NCBI GenBank assembly: GCA_964036155.1
Contig: OZ038422.1
Coordinates: 38,587,201-38,651,200 of the forward strand
Reading direction: 5' to 3'
DNA: 64,000 nucleotides
From: Diploscapter coronatus
Taxonomy: Eukaryota; Nematoda; Chromadorea; Rhabditida; Rhabditidae
The translations under genes and the position numbers were made by a program. Position 1 is the stretch's first letter. Each line of letters opens with the position of its first letter. The notes under the pieces are model-generated. The model worked only from the letters and a program-made list of their open reading frames with translations. It was not told the origin of the DNA and ran no database searches. Shown piece after piece: positions 39,401-52,115 of this stretch.

Positions 39401-42326
39401 GCCCTAAAGAAATTTTTCAAATACAAAAATCTTACCCAGCTCCCCAGAATACTGAAGCTCGATGGAAGACGATCAAATTGCCCTCCGTGTCGAACGACAT
39501 CCCAGCCAATTGGCCGAGTTTTTCACCATCCAGGTTCGGATAGGCGCCCACTTCCAATACGCCGAATGGCACCTGCAACAAAATCAACAAATACACTCGA
39601 CCATATCCATTAACGAAGATCTTTTGCATGCGATACTTTTTATAAAATTCGCCGGGCGTGACAAAGGTCTATTACCGTACCCCTCAATGTTGGGTGCTTT
39701 TCAGTTGCTATTATTTGACTTCCCTCTTTTTCACGCGATATAAAATATTATCCTGCCCCATGCTTTAATACAGACGAGAGATTTTCTGTTTTCCTTTTCA
39801 GGAAGGGGAAGGGAGAAAAAAGCTATAGGGATGCTACGCCGTCTGGAATCTCTTTGCGGAACATACTTTGGGAGTAAAGATGTGGCTTATCTTAGCTAAT
39901 GAACATGAAAGTTTGTAGATATTCTTCGAGCAAGTTCATCCAACTTTTTGCATGTTTCAAGAAAAGCTAAAGTACCTGAGAAGCAGATAATTTTGTTGAG
40001 TAGATATTTTGAAATTTCAATAAACAGTAACTTTAGAACTCACTGCACTTTGATGAGCGTGACTTTCGAGTTCGGGGTGTGGGGAGAGCAATTCAAAGCC
40101 TTCTGCTGGGTAGTCATTTAAGTTATTCTGAAATCTTGCAAATTTGAAATAAAATTTTACAAAACTCCTTACCATTCCATAGACGCAGGCTCCTTCAGTA
40201 ATTGATGGTCGTTCTTTGGAAGCCTCATAGTAATACATCATGTAGAAGTTGCACATTTCATCCTTGCCTTCGCCGCTGAAATTGAAGGATTATGTTTTCT
40301 TTGACCTTTTTTATATTAAAAGTGGATTTGAGGACTTTATTTATATTTTTTTTTCTAAAAGAACAATTCAGTAATATCTAGGACGTATTTTAAAAATGAT
40401 TAGGATAAATTTGACAAACCCCATGTTAGTGAACTCCGTCTTGTTGGAAGAATCATATCGGCAAGTGGCGGACATCGTGTCTCCGTCAGAGATCGTCAAA
40501 AGTTGAGGAACAGACTCGAACAACTGCAGAATTATTTTTTTTCAATTTTTCCCAAAAGATTCAAATATGTTCCGAGAAAGGTAGATGTTTCTCAATAAAC
40601 TTCATTTATAATTTAAGCGGCGAGTAAAGTGATTTCAAGAAAATTGAACTCGAAGGTTTTGAAACTTGACTTTTCTTTATCTTTTTCCGACATATTAGAA
40701 TCTTATAGAAGGTGTTTTAGTGAAAAATAAGTTATTAAAGATAAATATTTTTGATAGTTATAGAAAATTTTATATAATACTATAGAAATAACTTCAAACC
40801 TGAGGCCACTGCGGGTTTCTATGCCCGATTTTGGTCCAGATTCCGTTGTGCTGATAGTAGGCCGAGACCGATCTGCCCATCATGTGAGTGTGCGTTCGGA
40901 AGGCGAATGGATGCACGGGGGTCACGGAATTGTAAGGACAGGACATGTTGGTCTGAAAATTGGATACCATAGGTTCTAAGAAATAGCTAAATTATGAACT
41001 TAGATTAGATAGAGAGGCAAACATTTCGAAGTTTACATTCTCTAGAAAAATTGAACTAGTATTGTAAAAATGTAGGAGTACGAGTTGCTAAGGATAAATT
41101 AAAATCTGAGATAAAAAGTATTTCATCAAGTAAATAAAAATCATAGAAATTGCACATTTCTAGAATCAACTCACATAAAATGCGGGTATTCCAGGCGGGA
41201 TAGGCGTTCCAGAAGCGAATAGGTAAACTCCGGCCAAATTCTTGGGCATTTTCGACGAGATATGAAGAGTGACACCGGAGAAATCCTTGATATTTCCCGA
41301 AAACGGTTGGGCGTAATGAACCTAAAATATTGAAATTTAAACATTTTTTAAATACAAACGAAAAATCACCTGTAGAACGAGATACTTGATGCCATCATCA
41401 GCATTTCCAATGCTGAATCCGACGTCGGGAGGGAGGACCAAATTTGGGGCTGAAATATCTTCCTTGCGAAATGATTATAAATTTCGGAAAATTAAAAACC
41501 TCCAAATAAAGAGAAAAATAAGAGACGATTCTTCAAACTTTAGAAATTCGAAAATATTTTCCTAAGAATATCGGAGTATGATTGAAAAGTCGAAAAGCGT
41601 CGACTCTTCCCATAGATTTTTGAAACATTCATAGACCATCAAAAGAAAAGGACAGAAGACTGACCATTTCTGGCCCAAGCATAGAGGATGTAGCTCCTGC
41701 CCTGTCCACAAGTCATGTGTCCTTTCCAGAATCCGGACGAGTCGAACGGCTCTGTGCACCCGTACAGCAGCATGTGGTGCACCCGATCTGCGTGTGCGAG
41801 CGGCTCGAATTTGACGATGTAGCCGGAAATCGATACACGAGAAACGGCGACATAGTCGTCGTGCTGAAAATAATTGTTTAATGCTTTGTAGGTTCCAAGA
41901 ATAAGCTATTACGAACGAATGATTTCGAGAATAAAATATTGGTAATTGATCAGTGTCAAATGCAATCAATAAAAATTATTGCACCAAAAATCCACTTCAA
42001 TCAAATATGTTCTTGTATGCTTCATAGACTAGCCATAAAACTACGATTTCATGATTTGATTGGGAAATATTCGATATTGCGGAATAGAAGGAGTAAAAAA
42101 TCTTCAAAGAATTTTCCATTAATTTCGTCGAAACTTTGGAAAGGTAAGAATAAAAAGAAAAAAAACAAGTATTCCGACCCACCTGTTTGGGCGAATATCC
42201 AATCATCTGTACGGTGTATTTGTTGATCTTATCTACATTCTTCACGTCTTGGTTCCTAGACACTGCGGTCGATGCCCCGTACTCGAGTAGATAAATGAGC
42301 AGCACACCGAGCAGAGACCGTGTCAT
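36405..42326 (-). CDS. pamn-1: Bifunctional peptidylglycine alpha-amidating monooxygenase (PHM-PAL)
   Basis: This enzyme converts glycine-extended neuropeptides to alpha-amides: PHM hydroxylates with copper, ascorbate and oxygen, then PAL releases glyoxylate. About 19 exons read through in frame. There is a signal peptide (MTRSLLGVLLIYLLEYG). PHM has the CuA histidines HHMLLYGC and VHY, the CuB motif FRTHTHMMG and the methionine segment DEMCNFYMMYYYEA (about 40170-41863). PAL has NHL-like repeats and three zinc-type histidines in MPHGIYMDKEG, MLPHDIVTTQEG and MMPHVLRVCPTGEHIYIGD (37385-39145). A transmembrane exon follows (VFLFSILTIAVICFVIYRR, about 36665-36780), then a short cytosolic tail ending GFISDGSDSE at TAA 36405. 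Both catalytic halves look complete and the protein should be an integral secretory-granule enzyme of about 730 residues. A 140-base foldback element sits in the intron at 39260-39400. The symbol follows the nematode name for PAM. Confidence 0.94.
39260..39400. repeat. CATG-core foldback element, copy 5
   Basis: In a PAM intron. The 31-base ends are nearly perfect inverted repeats (left GCGTTCATACTCCGCTCACG, right ending GAACGGAGTATAAACGC). The centre AAAAGACATGCTTCTTTCC matches the family, but the outer arms differ from the other copies. Confidence 0.7.
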
Positions 42327-45300
42327 GTTGAATCGGAGCGAATCGAAACGAAGCAGAGCGGGTAATGATCGGACTAATTCTCGATTTTCGATCCACCCAA
42401 GGTAGTCCCTAATGTAAGTTAATTTTTCCCGATAATTTTTGAGGAATTCAAATTTTGAAAAACCCATAACAAAAGTTAAAAAAAAGAAGATTTTTAGCAG
42501 GCAGTATTTTAGAACAACTCGTCTTAAATCAAAGACGAAAATCTCTGTATCCCTAACTTAGCTAATAAAAAGAATGAATAGAGATCAAAAAGGCTAAAGA
42601 AAGAGGAAAAGTGGAAGAACTTTGTTGTAGCTTATTTTCAAGCGCGAAAGGTGACGTCATGCCGCAATGAAATGCGCAAAATTGAGCGAATTTTCGTAAA
42701 CAAACAAGACGCGACGTGCTATTGACCGAAACAGCCTCCAGAAATCGCTCAGAAAATGCCCTAAGCCGGATTTCCGCAGAAAAATGTAATCTATTATGGC
42801 ATTTTCAAGAATAACAACTAAATACCAGCTTGAATAATAATGATGCGAGTAATTACTAAAGAAAAAGGATATAGTATCCGGAATTTTAATGAGAGAAAAA
42901 TCTCTAATCACGTGATGAAAGATAGAATTTTAAAAGCGCCTGGAATAATAAATGACGATTTCAGAAAGTGGTCGCATGAAAATAGCCAAATATAGGAAAG
43001 GACGAGAAAATCGATAAGCGTATAGGCGAAATGGGAGAAATGGAAAGAGGTAGGAGAGATAGAGCGTGGAAAAATTTCGATATCCCTCTCAGAAAAGCCG
43101 AAATAAATGATATTTGAGAAAAAATTGGAAGATTTTAAAGAGCTATTATTATTTTCCTCCCTGGAAAATTGGGAAAACGAGTATTTTAAGTCTACCCTTA
43201 AAGAATAAATATGACCAACTGTTGAAAACAATCCCTCCGAGGTTGTTTTCCATAAGATTTTTAAAATCATCTACTTATGATTCGTTTGAGAATACAATTT
43301 TGAGTAGATTGTAGTTTTTGATTGAAATTGTTGAAAAATGCCATTTTGTATCTCGAAACTCATGATTATTTTAAAAAGCACTCTTTCGATAGAAATTCGA
43401 TGAATAGACTAATTGAAATAGAGAAAAGGGCAAAAGTTCGGGAGAAAATGGGGAGAAATTTAAAAAGAAAACAGCGAACGTCGAAAAATTTACTTTATCT
43501 TCTAATGAAAATAGATTTTCAAGGTAAATTCGTCAGAATTTTCAAATTCAGTAAAATCATTAATAGCGTACATTTTGAAAGGCGAAAATATGCATAATCT
43601 TTGACGATTTGAAATGAAATATATCAAACGTGTCAAAAGTTCGTATGATGGATCGATTTCCGAAAATAGTCTGACACTTTTACTTCAATATTATCATAAA
43701 TTTGCTTTTTCCTGAAAGATGATGTTATCAATATATAGCACGATTCAGCCTAAAATATGTCAAAATTGTCAAAAAATATAAATAGTCGATTGAGAAATAA
43801 CTTGGCCTACTTTTGCCTCAAAACTTTCATAAATCGAAATTTCACTTCCTTTCAGAAGGAATATTGCCTTGGAAAAAACTCAACTAGAGCAAGCTCTAAA
43901 TGCATTTCCCAGTGCAAAAGCAAACAGTGTCGAGTTTGAGTTGTTTCGGGAGGAAATATATCGAAAATCTACAGGGTGTGAACATTCTTTCAAAACGAAT
44001 TGACACAGTCGGGAAAAAATCAGAAAAGAAAGTTTAGCTTTGTAGGTAAATTTAGAAATTTTGCAGAGTTATGTGTTGGTTGAAAATATCCGCGTTTAGA
44101 AATGCAGAACGAAAGGTCAAGAACTATTCTTTGTAAATAGGGTGGAATTTCAAATTTTCTGGAAAGGTGCTATTTTTCAGAGAACTATGTCAAAAATGAT
44201 TCATGAGTTTCTTTCCAGTTACAAACCAACAAAATCCTGGAAAATCAAAATTCTCTTCTATCAAAAAATTGAGGAATGCGGAAAACTCATTTTTCAAGCT
44301 TCTTAGATTCAAAGGGAATACTCGTTACTCTGCGTCTCTGTCCACTCATACAATAAAGAATGGGCGATGACAGATAACAAAGTGCTGATTCTTTTGTACG
44401 GTTTGGATGGATTGTGAGGGCGGCACTGTGCAGGTGAGAAGCAACAGACAACAAGCAAACAGGAATCGATAGAGACAGAGAGAAGGAAAGAAAAAGATTA
44501 GGAGAGAGAGAGAAATGGAGGGAAAAAGAAAGAAAGATATTGAATAAAGGCAGAAAATGTCAAAAGAATGAGACGCAAATGAATGGAGGCAGATACGATT
44601 AGCCGGAAAGAGGACGGACGCCGGAAAAGCGTAATTAGATCCGGATATGCTAAGATTTAGGAGAATATCCGGAGTGCATTGCAATTCTTGAAAAATGTAT
44701 AAGAATTTGTGAAGATCAGTTTTGGCAATCTCTGTAGCCTCAAGGAAGGAAACTCAGAAACTAAATGTCAAGCACATTATGCGCAGTCTCACGATAATTA
44801 CTCGGGAAACATGATAATCCGAGATGAATTTGGCTCTGAAATCTAAATGTAGTAGTTCCGTGTGAAATTGAATGTAGAAAGAATCCATAAAGCGGCAGAG
44901 TTACGATTCAAGACATAATAACTGATGAAAAGTTTGAACTGAAAAATTACATGATCGAATGGAAAAGTCACGCAAATTGATTTCTATCAGAAACTTTGAC
45001 GGTTTGCAAAAACAAAGAGCATTTTTGCAGGTTCTCACTTTTGACGAAATTTTTAGAAAATAAACGAAAATCGCGTAAACTTCAGAAAGATGAAATAAAA
45101 TGATCTTATCAAGTCTCGGGAATCAAATCGTCAAAGACCAAAACAAACCACTTTCCTATCTCTATGATCAGGATTATTCGTGATTTTCGAATCCCATGTG
45201 AAGGATAGGAGAGGAAAACAGGCTGAGATAATTTTACATCGAAGTCACTCATCAATAACACATCCTCGGGTCTATTCGTTAAACGCGCGCGCGCATCAGT

Positions 45301-45811
45301 TTTGTTTTAGGCAGAAGAAGTCGAAATTTTATCGATTTTCAAAGTTTTTGATCATTTCATGTCCCGACTTGAAAACGTGCTGCTGCAAGTGATTGATTTT
45401 TGATGAAAATGAAAACTTGAGAAAGTTAAAAATAGGGCAAATTTGAAATAATGAAATTGTTTGACAGCAATACATTAATAGGAACTATTGCCTAAGTAAA
45501 GAGTATATATTGGTTGAGGAGTAAATCTTGTCATGTTGTGTCATTTGTACGAGTTTAGAAACGTTAGAAAAGAAATTGAGAATTCTATCAGATGGCTTAG
45601 TTGATGTTGGAGCGGTTCACGGGCTTTTTATGTTTGTATCATATTATTTTCAGAAAAAAACCCCCACGAATCGTGTTAACTATCAACTAAACCTATCAGA
45701 TCAGTATTTATTTTTATTATCGCGTTTTTAAGTTGGTGTTGGTGACTATTTATGAAAATGTTCGAGATTTATGCGTTGTGTGGGAAAAAGTTACCGACTA
45801 TTTTGAGAAGC
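42327..45811. other. Intergenic region upstream of PAM
   Basis: About 3.5 kb without a supported exon, containing the presumed PAM promoter and the 3' flank of kinase 2. It shows many A/T clusters (42900-44300), a purine-rich tract (about 44450-44540) and a short CG/GC alternation near 45288. All frames are short and AT-driven. Confidence 0.55.
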
Positions 45812-48800
45812 TCAGAAGCTGAACGGGTTGGACATGAAGTGCTCGGAATTGTAGGGCGAAACGATGTCAGGTACGTCGTTTGGCAGAGGCGTCAAGCCCG
45901 GGAACAAGGTCGTCTTGCGAGAGGGCTTCTGGAATATTAAGATTTTTTAAATTAAACTATTTTATTATTTTTTTTGAAAATTTACCATTTTGTTGTCCTT
46001 CTGCTCGTATTTCGCACGTGTGGATTTCTTATTCTCGTGGGTATCGCGCTTATCCGCCTTAAAATAAAAACAAGTAAAATATCAAAAGAAAACAGTTTAA
46101 AGCAACTTGAAAATGCCGCAACATGGAGAAATAGTGTACAAAATGGGTTTCCCTATTCTCTCCTAGCTCTTTACACTATTTCGTCATTTTGCGACATTTT
46201 CAAACCTCCAAAATCCGACCTTCTTCTTGAACTCCTTGGGGCTCTCCTTCTTTGCCTTGTCCTCTTTCTGTTGGCCTGTCTTCCTTCTGACCGATTTCAC
46301 GCTGCATCTATTCGATATACTCGCCAGAAGGCCGTCGAGCTGAAATGATTTGAGATTGTTTGTCAATGTTGGAAACATCAAATTTTCATATTTTTTATTT
46401 TAAAAATTTGCAAAGTCGGAATAAATTCGAATATGCTTAATCTCTGAAAAATTAAAAAAAAAAACATGTAATTTGATGGCTTCTTGGAAAATAGTTTGCT
46501 CGAAGACGATAAACTTCAGAAAGTTTCCATTTTCGTCTTCTTTTTTTAATGGTTTCATCAGAACGGTTGAATTAAAAACAAACCAATTTACATTGGAAAG
46601 CGGTGCCGAACCGCTAGTGCCGGATGGGATTGGCGGGGGGATGCTCTCGGGCGGCTCGACTTTCAGACTAAGTAGCGACGACGGCTCCCTGTTCCGAGAC
46701 CAGTCGTATGGCATCTCGAATCTGCAAATATCGATAATTCTTCAAAAAATATAGGTGTTTTGTTGAATTATGGTAATTCGCGGTGAAAATCGAATACTAT
46801 TTCTCCTATACTCACTTACTCTCTTGCCTTTTCACCGGGATTCGGAGTTCTCAAAAATATCGATTTTCCGAGACATACGTGAAATTTCCGTGTTTCATGA
46901 CGACGATGAGCACGTCGTAGATCATCCTGTAGTCCGGCCGACTGTAGTAGTCCAACGTCCTGAGAATAACATAAAAATCAATAATAAGAGGTTTGTCCCT
47001 AGTAAGTTTCCCTTCACAAAAAGAGGTAACGATCTCAAAAATAAGTAAATGGTGAAAAAAGTAGTTTTGTCGACAAATAAGATTTGAATTTTAGGTCAAA
47101 TTGTACCTGAGATGAGAGACGATTTTGAGGAAGTGCGCGGGGCTGTTTCCGTAGAGCATCTCATCCGGGCACATTTGCTTCACCTGCGCGATCTGCTCAC
47201 GACTGTCGTATCTGGAACAGGGGATTACTGTATCCCGACTTTGGAAATTTCGAACCGCGGTTAACCGAATGAAACGAGTTAGTGTGTTCTGAGGAGAGGG
47301 AGAGAGCATGTCTTTTTTCGTTTCTCGAAAATATGCGCTATCTTGTTCCATGTGGTTAGCTTTGGCTCGAAATTTTCCAAGTACGACTATATTTCGAAGA
47401 AAAAATCATATCACTCGATTCCCTCCATTAACAAGCGCCCCCTTTGCGCGGGCAAATTGCAAAAATCGGTGGGCGGAGCAAAGCGCCTATATCGTAACTG
47501 TTTTTTAGGCCAGTCCCTTGTTATTTTCCTCTGACCTCCTTTTTCCGACTAGATATGCGCGATGGGCTAGTACGCCTATGTTAAAGCGAGAGAGGGGGAT
47601 GAAAAGTAGCTGCAGAGAAATAGAAACGTCACATACTATTTCGCTTTCTCTAGAGCAAACCCGTCACGGATAACTCTTTATTTTTGAACAATTATGACGA
47701 TAAAAGGGGCGTGTCTTTTCTTCGTTAAAGGAGGGAATCGTGTGCATATAATTATTTCAAATTTTTGAAGATACGAACTTTAAAGAACTCCACGGAAGTG
47801 AGGTGCGGAACTCAGCCAGTGCGTAGAAGAGCGCCCAGAGATCGTCCACCCGGCCCTGCTCCTTCCTCTCGTGTGTTGCTATCGAACAGTAGCGGGCTGT
47901 TCCACTGAAAACTCCAGCTTTTAGCAAGAAAAAAGAACAAATTTTTCAAAAATGTGCATTTTTTGTTTGGAGTAAATCGATCTTCGCCCCTAAATAGACT
48001 TTGAGTTTGGAGAAGTTTTACCCTGAGAAATTCGTTCCTAAAACTTACCGAAATGGCGCCCTTTCGCGCGGCGGCCGCAATCTGTAGACGGAGTGGCCAG
48101 TGTCGTCTGTGTTCAGCTGCACGAACTCACGCGCCAGGCCGAAATCGCAGCAATGCACGAATTTCTCCTCCGCAGTTCCATCAACGCCCATCAGCATGTT
48201 CGCGGGCCTGAAAAATGCATTCTAAGCTTCAGGCAGAAATGTGCTAATTTGAAAGATTACAAATTTTTTGAAGAAAATGCCAATGAAGTAAAACATTATC
48301 AAATAAGCAAACTTTTGAACAAGACCGAAGATGCTTTTTAATCAGTCTTTTAATGAAAAACACCCACTTGACATCACGATGAACAAAACCGGACTGAAAA
48401 ATGTTTATGAAACTTTTCTGAAAGAAAAAAACCATCATACATCGTGCAAGAACTTGAGCCCGGCCAGTCCATGAATGCCGATGCGGACCTGCGTGGAGAC
48501 ACTCGTTTTCCTCGACTTCAACTTGCTAAAAACCCGAAATTTTCACAAGAATAAAAAAAACGGAGAAAATTCGAAAAAGCAATGCAATATTGCATTGTAA
48601 TCAATGCGCAATTCGAGTTTTTTTTTTATGATACGATAAAAAATCGATTTTTTCCCTCTACAAATACCGAATTTTTCATGTTGACTTTGTCGAATTCGAG
48701 CAAAAAACCAAAACCGACCTGATGAGGTGAGAAATGTTCTCTCCATATAGCGTCATGACGCAATACTCGAAGTTGGCCTTCTTGCCGGACGCGTAGATTT

Positions 48801-49337
48801 TCGGCATCAACGGCTTGTCCCGGACACGCTTCAGCACCTATAAACGAAGCGCATAAATTGATTTGTTGTTATTATCGATTTATTTTTATCGTACCGCAAC
48901 TTCCAACTTGAGCACGTTGCCCTTATTCGCATTCCGAACTTCTGCCTTGATGGCCGCCTGAAACTCATGCCATTTATGCTAGGAATTTGTCGGATTTCGT
49001 CACCATGCTCAATATATATTTTTTGTCTGAAAATTAGTATGCTAGAAGATAAAAACAGAACTCGATCATAACTTTGAACGCGCAATTTTTGAAAATTAAA
49101 ACATTTTTATATAATTTTGATAAGCTGATTTTCCACGAGTTGAACTAGATAGCGATATTCTATAACGAGTCCGAGCATTTCGGTTGGAAATTGGTGATTT
49201 CTTTTCAGAACTAACAAATTTGTCCACGTGTTTGATATGCTGCGCCTTGTAGACGCTGCCGCAGGCGCCCTCCCCGAGTTTGCCGATGACGCGCCAGCCG
49301 GCGATCACTTTGCCTTTCGGAATGTGCACTGGGCCAT
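45812..49337 (-). CDS. Tau-tubulin-kinase-like (CK1 group) protein kinase 2
   Basis: A second TTBK-like kinase. The glycine loop [18 protein letters not shown] is at about 49220-49337, the AIKAEV lysine at about 48895-48960, [19 protein letters not shown] at about 48720-48838, [18 protein letters not shown] across the exons at 48440-48527, 48363-48395 and about 48055-48205, [13 protein letters not shown], then [17 protein letters not shown] and [20 protein letters not shown] (47780-47905), and [18 protein letters not shown] (about 46870-46960). All catalytic residues, including DFG, are present, so it should be active. The tail (45812-46722) is Pro/Ser then Lys-rich ([14 protein letters not shown]), ending [11 protein letters not shown] at TGA 45812. 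The first exon shown begins after an AG at 49338 in phase that needs one upstream base, and there is an in-frame stop just beyond, so a further 5' exon is missing; I could not find it in 49.3-50.4 kb. Confidence 0.85.
46107..46203. repeat. Foldback element in a kinase 2 intron
   Basis: Left arm TTGAAAATGCCGCAACATGG then GAAATAGTGTA; right arm TACACTATTTCGTCATTTTG then CGACATTTTCAA. The ends are near-perfect inverted repeats. Confidence 0.7.
47240..47385. repeat. CATG-core foldback element, copy 6
   Basis: In a kinase 2 intron. GGAAATTTCGAACCGCGGTT pairs with the GGCTCGAAATTTTCC end; the centre is GAGAGCATGTCTTTTTTCG. Confidence 0.65.
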
Positions 49338-50224
49338 CTGATCAAATGCGTCAGTTTGTTCAAGAATAGGTACTTTATTCATATGTCAAAACATGTCTTG
49401 GATTCCCAAATTGTTCAAGGCGAGACAAGATCTGATCTTCATGCCAAGTTTCAGGTCTATGCATGAATTCACGAACAACTAAACTATAACCAGTGTTAGT
49501 CTTCGATCCAGCATTGAGAAAGAAATATTTGGAGAAATCAGTGCTCGTGGATTCATACAGTTCCTGCCTCGAAGACTAAATCCATGTGCTGAATTCGACA
49601 TTTTTGAGCCGGAAGTTGAGAGCATCTCTGATCAGCAAGACAATGTAATCTTTCAGCAGCAAAATCGTCACGACAAACTAACCCGACTCTGCCTTGGCAG
49701 GAAGGGTGGCAGAAATGGTCTTGATCTTGGACAGTTTGGAATGCTATGGCGGCGGTGCTTTGTCGAGTTGTCGAGCAGCTAGCTAGTGGCGAAGTGACTT
49801 TCCTCTGTCGGATGGCACTCACGAGTCGAATCAGGTAATGACGAGTTATTGCACCTGATTTCTAGAAAAAAAACACATACAACCTAATTTTAAATTATAA
49901 TTCTTTTTTGCATGATAATTTAGCACCTTTTGTAGAGAGCGCAAGTACATTTTTAAAATGAATAATAATAAAGGAAAAGGAATACCATCAAAAAAGCTCT
50001 TTCTCAGCATTCTAAATCCGTTTAGATTTTTAAAAATGACCACTAGTTTCCGAAATAACTCACTTCAGAGTGGATATTTTCGAGGGGCGTGCTATCATAA
50101 GTTGATCAATCTTCGATATGCTATCAATTATTTATTGTTTTTCTTGAATTTATTCGATTGCATTTAAAACAATTAAATTTTCTGGTAATGACATTGTCGC
50201 AAATAATGAAAAGTAAATGACAGG

Positions 50225-50294
50225 ATCAGAGCTGTCTGAAGTTCGAAAAAATCGAACTTGAACTGAACTTCCAGACAGTTCGCACAGCCCTGAT
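50225..50294. repeat. Short foldback with CAGGGCTG-type ends
   Basis: ATCAGAGCTGTCTGAAGTTC pairs with GAACTTCCAGACAGTTCGCA and CAGCCCTGAT. It lies between kinase 2 and the kelch gene. Confidence 0.65.
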
Positions 50295-50444
50295 TAAAAG
50301 GAATATTTATTTCAGTTGCAATTTTCTCCCGTTACTTTTGGATGTCTTCCAGTTGTCTGTATTATGCGCATCGAAATTGCATTATTATTTCACATTTTAT
50401 TGAATAGAATTTCTATACGAGAGCTGAGATTATTATAGCCAAGC

Positions 50445-50450
50445 TTTATT
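50445..50450 (-). promoter_or_regulatory. Polyadenylation signal of the kelch gene
   Basis: AATAAA on the minus strand lies immediately after the TAA stop, so the 3' untranslated region would be very short. Confidence 0.5.
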
Positions 50451-52115
50451 TTATATTAATTTTCTGACTTCTCGCCATTTATTCGTTTGTGAATCGTATT
50501 CCTCGATTGAATTACAAAAGTCTTCAAGTACCCATTTTTGAAATCTAAGTTAACAAATATTTCGTATAAAGATATGCAAAATCCCAATTCACCCTCCGAT
50601 TGCATACAATTTCCCGTTAGTGACAATGAGTGAATGATCATTTCTTTCATAATTCATATCAGCGATTCGAGAAATTCGACTACCAGCTGGAGCTGAAGGG
50701 TTGAAACACAGACAGGATTTCAATACATTAGGATGACTAAATATATAATGATAAATTATTTATCATACAAAATTAACGACTTGTATCCTCCAGTTATGTA
50801 AATTTTTCCATTTAGCGGTGCAACTCTGAAATAACATCGGCATTCTGACATCTCTCCAATTTTAATCCATTCCCGTTCATCGTCTGTTAAGCGATATATC
50901 TTTTTAATATGAATAACTGAATATCCATAATTACAATAATGAATGTGCTATAATGTAACCGTATAAAATTCCATCGCATGTTATTGTTTGAGCACAAGCA
51001 ATTGGAAGAGGAAATGTAGGTCCTGTTTCCCATTTTCCATCTATTAAAACCTGAATAAATTATTTCATGGACTTTCATTCGATTTTCTTACGTCAACTCG
51101 ATTAGAATCCCATCCACCCAAATGATACAATTTGTCCTTGAAATAAGCCACAGATGCATGACCACGCCATCCACGAGGATCTGGGCCTGTAAAATTCTTT
51201 GAATCGATCATTCATGGATTTGTTGATAAGACCTCTTGAAATTTGTCGAGTATTCAAGTCATATATTTCAAATCTATTTGGGGAGTCAATTCCAAAAACC
51301 TGAAGTTCAAGAAATTATTTCAAATAACGAACATAAGAGTTTACTTTATTCTGTGTAGTTGCTACTTCATATGGCCAATAATATCGATTAAACTTTGCAA
51401 TATTTTCGACAGAATAGTTCGACGAGTCAAACAGACCAATTCTTCCTTCATTACCACCATTATCAGGCTTATAAAGAACTAAATGACTAATAATAATGCC
51501 TTGTCATTGTATTTTAATAAATATCGATCACTTACGATAGAATAAATTTTCTATCAATTCATTCTTCAACCATTGATTAAAGGATTCCGGGTGATTTAAC
51601 GATGACCTAATGCTATTCATAATCGCCGCAAATTCTTCTGAGAAATGCTTTCAACTATAATTTAAAAAAATTGAAATTAAGCATACCAAGATCTGCATAT
51701 TTCTCAAATGTTGCCCTGATATTTTTCTGTACTTGCTCATTTTGGTGATAGTAGAAAGTGGGCATCTTAAATTTTGCTGAAAAAGTTAATACTTTTCTTT
51801 ATAACTTACCCGTTCTCGATCCATGAGGAATCGCCATTTTCTATACTCCTTTCTTGCTTCTAATGGCAATTTGTCCGAAATCGAATCAATGCTATTAATT
51901 CTATCGGAAATAGACAAATGGTCCATATTCCATAGACCTCTGATGAGATTCTTCTGTGAAACATTTAACCTTTCAGCGAATGATGGTAGTTGCTAAAGTT
52001 TCTGATAAAATACCATCATTTAAAAGAATAATTCATTACAAGAAATTTGATTTGAATTTCAACTTACGTCTTTGGAAACAGGGTTTATAGAAGTTGACAT
52101 AATTTTACCACTCAT
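50451..52115 (-). CDS. Kelch-repeat protein without a visible BTB domain
   Basis: The start is ATG 52115 (MSGKIMSTSINPVSKD). Exons then encode NLIRGLWNMDHLSISDRINS, a linker (FYYHQNEQVQKNIRATFEKY, then SFNQWLKNELIENLFY) and kelch-type blades: RGWRGHASVAYFKDKLYHLG, LPIACAQTITCDGILYV, FRVAPLNGKIYITGGY, NDHSLIVTNGKLYAIGGFQK and a closing SIEEYDSQTNKWREVRKLI at TAA 50451. AATAAA at 50445-50450 abuts the stop. The product is about 380 residues, probably a single beta-propeller binding module. Keeping the frame needs an AAG acceptor before ATGCCC (about 51770) and a GTCGTT donor near 50775; with those the frame is intact throughout. Exons are much more AT-rich than those of neighbouring genes, which suggests low expression or a fast-evolving lineage-specific family. 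Function unknown. Confidence 0.72.

Larger units (their letters stand above)
49338..50450. other. Spacer with an unexplained GC-richer block
   Basis: Most of it is AT-rich. A block at about 49490-49825 is GC-richer and open on both strands: plus strand RLNPCAEFDIFEPEVES through LTRLCLGRKGGRNGLDLGQF, minus strand SPLASCSTTRQSTAAIAF. Neither reading matches a family I know, and only the plus reading is followed by a donor-like GTAATG (49833). It may be a decayed element or the missing exon region of kinase 2. A foldback element lies at 50225-50294. Confidence 0.35.

Noticed and set aside
45280..45300. CGCGCGCGC run as possible Z-DNA or microsatellite
   Set aside because: Only about nine bases long, too short to support either claim.
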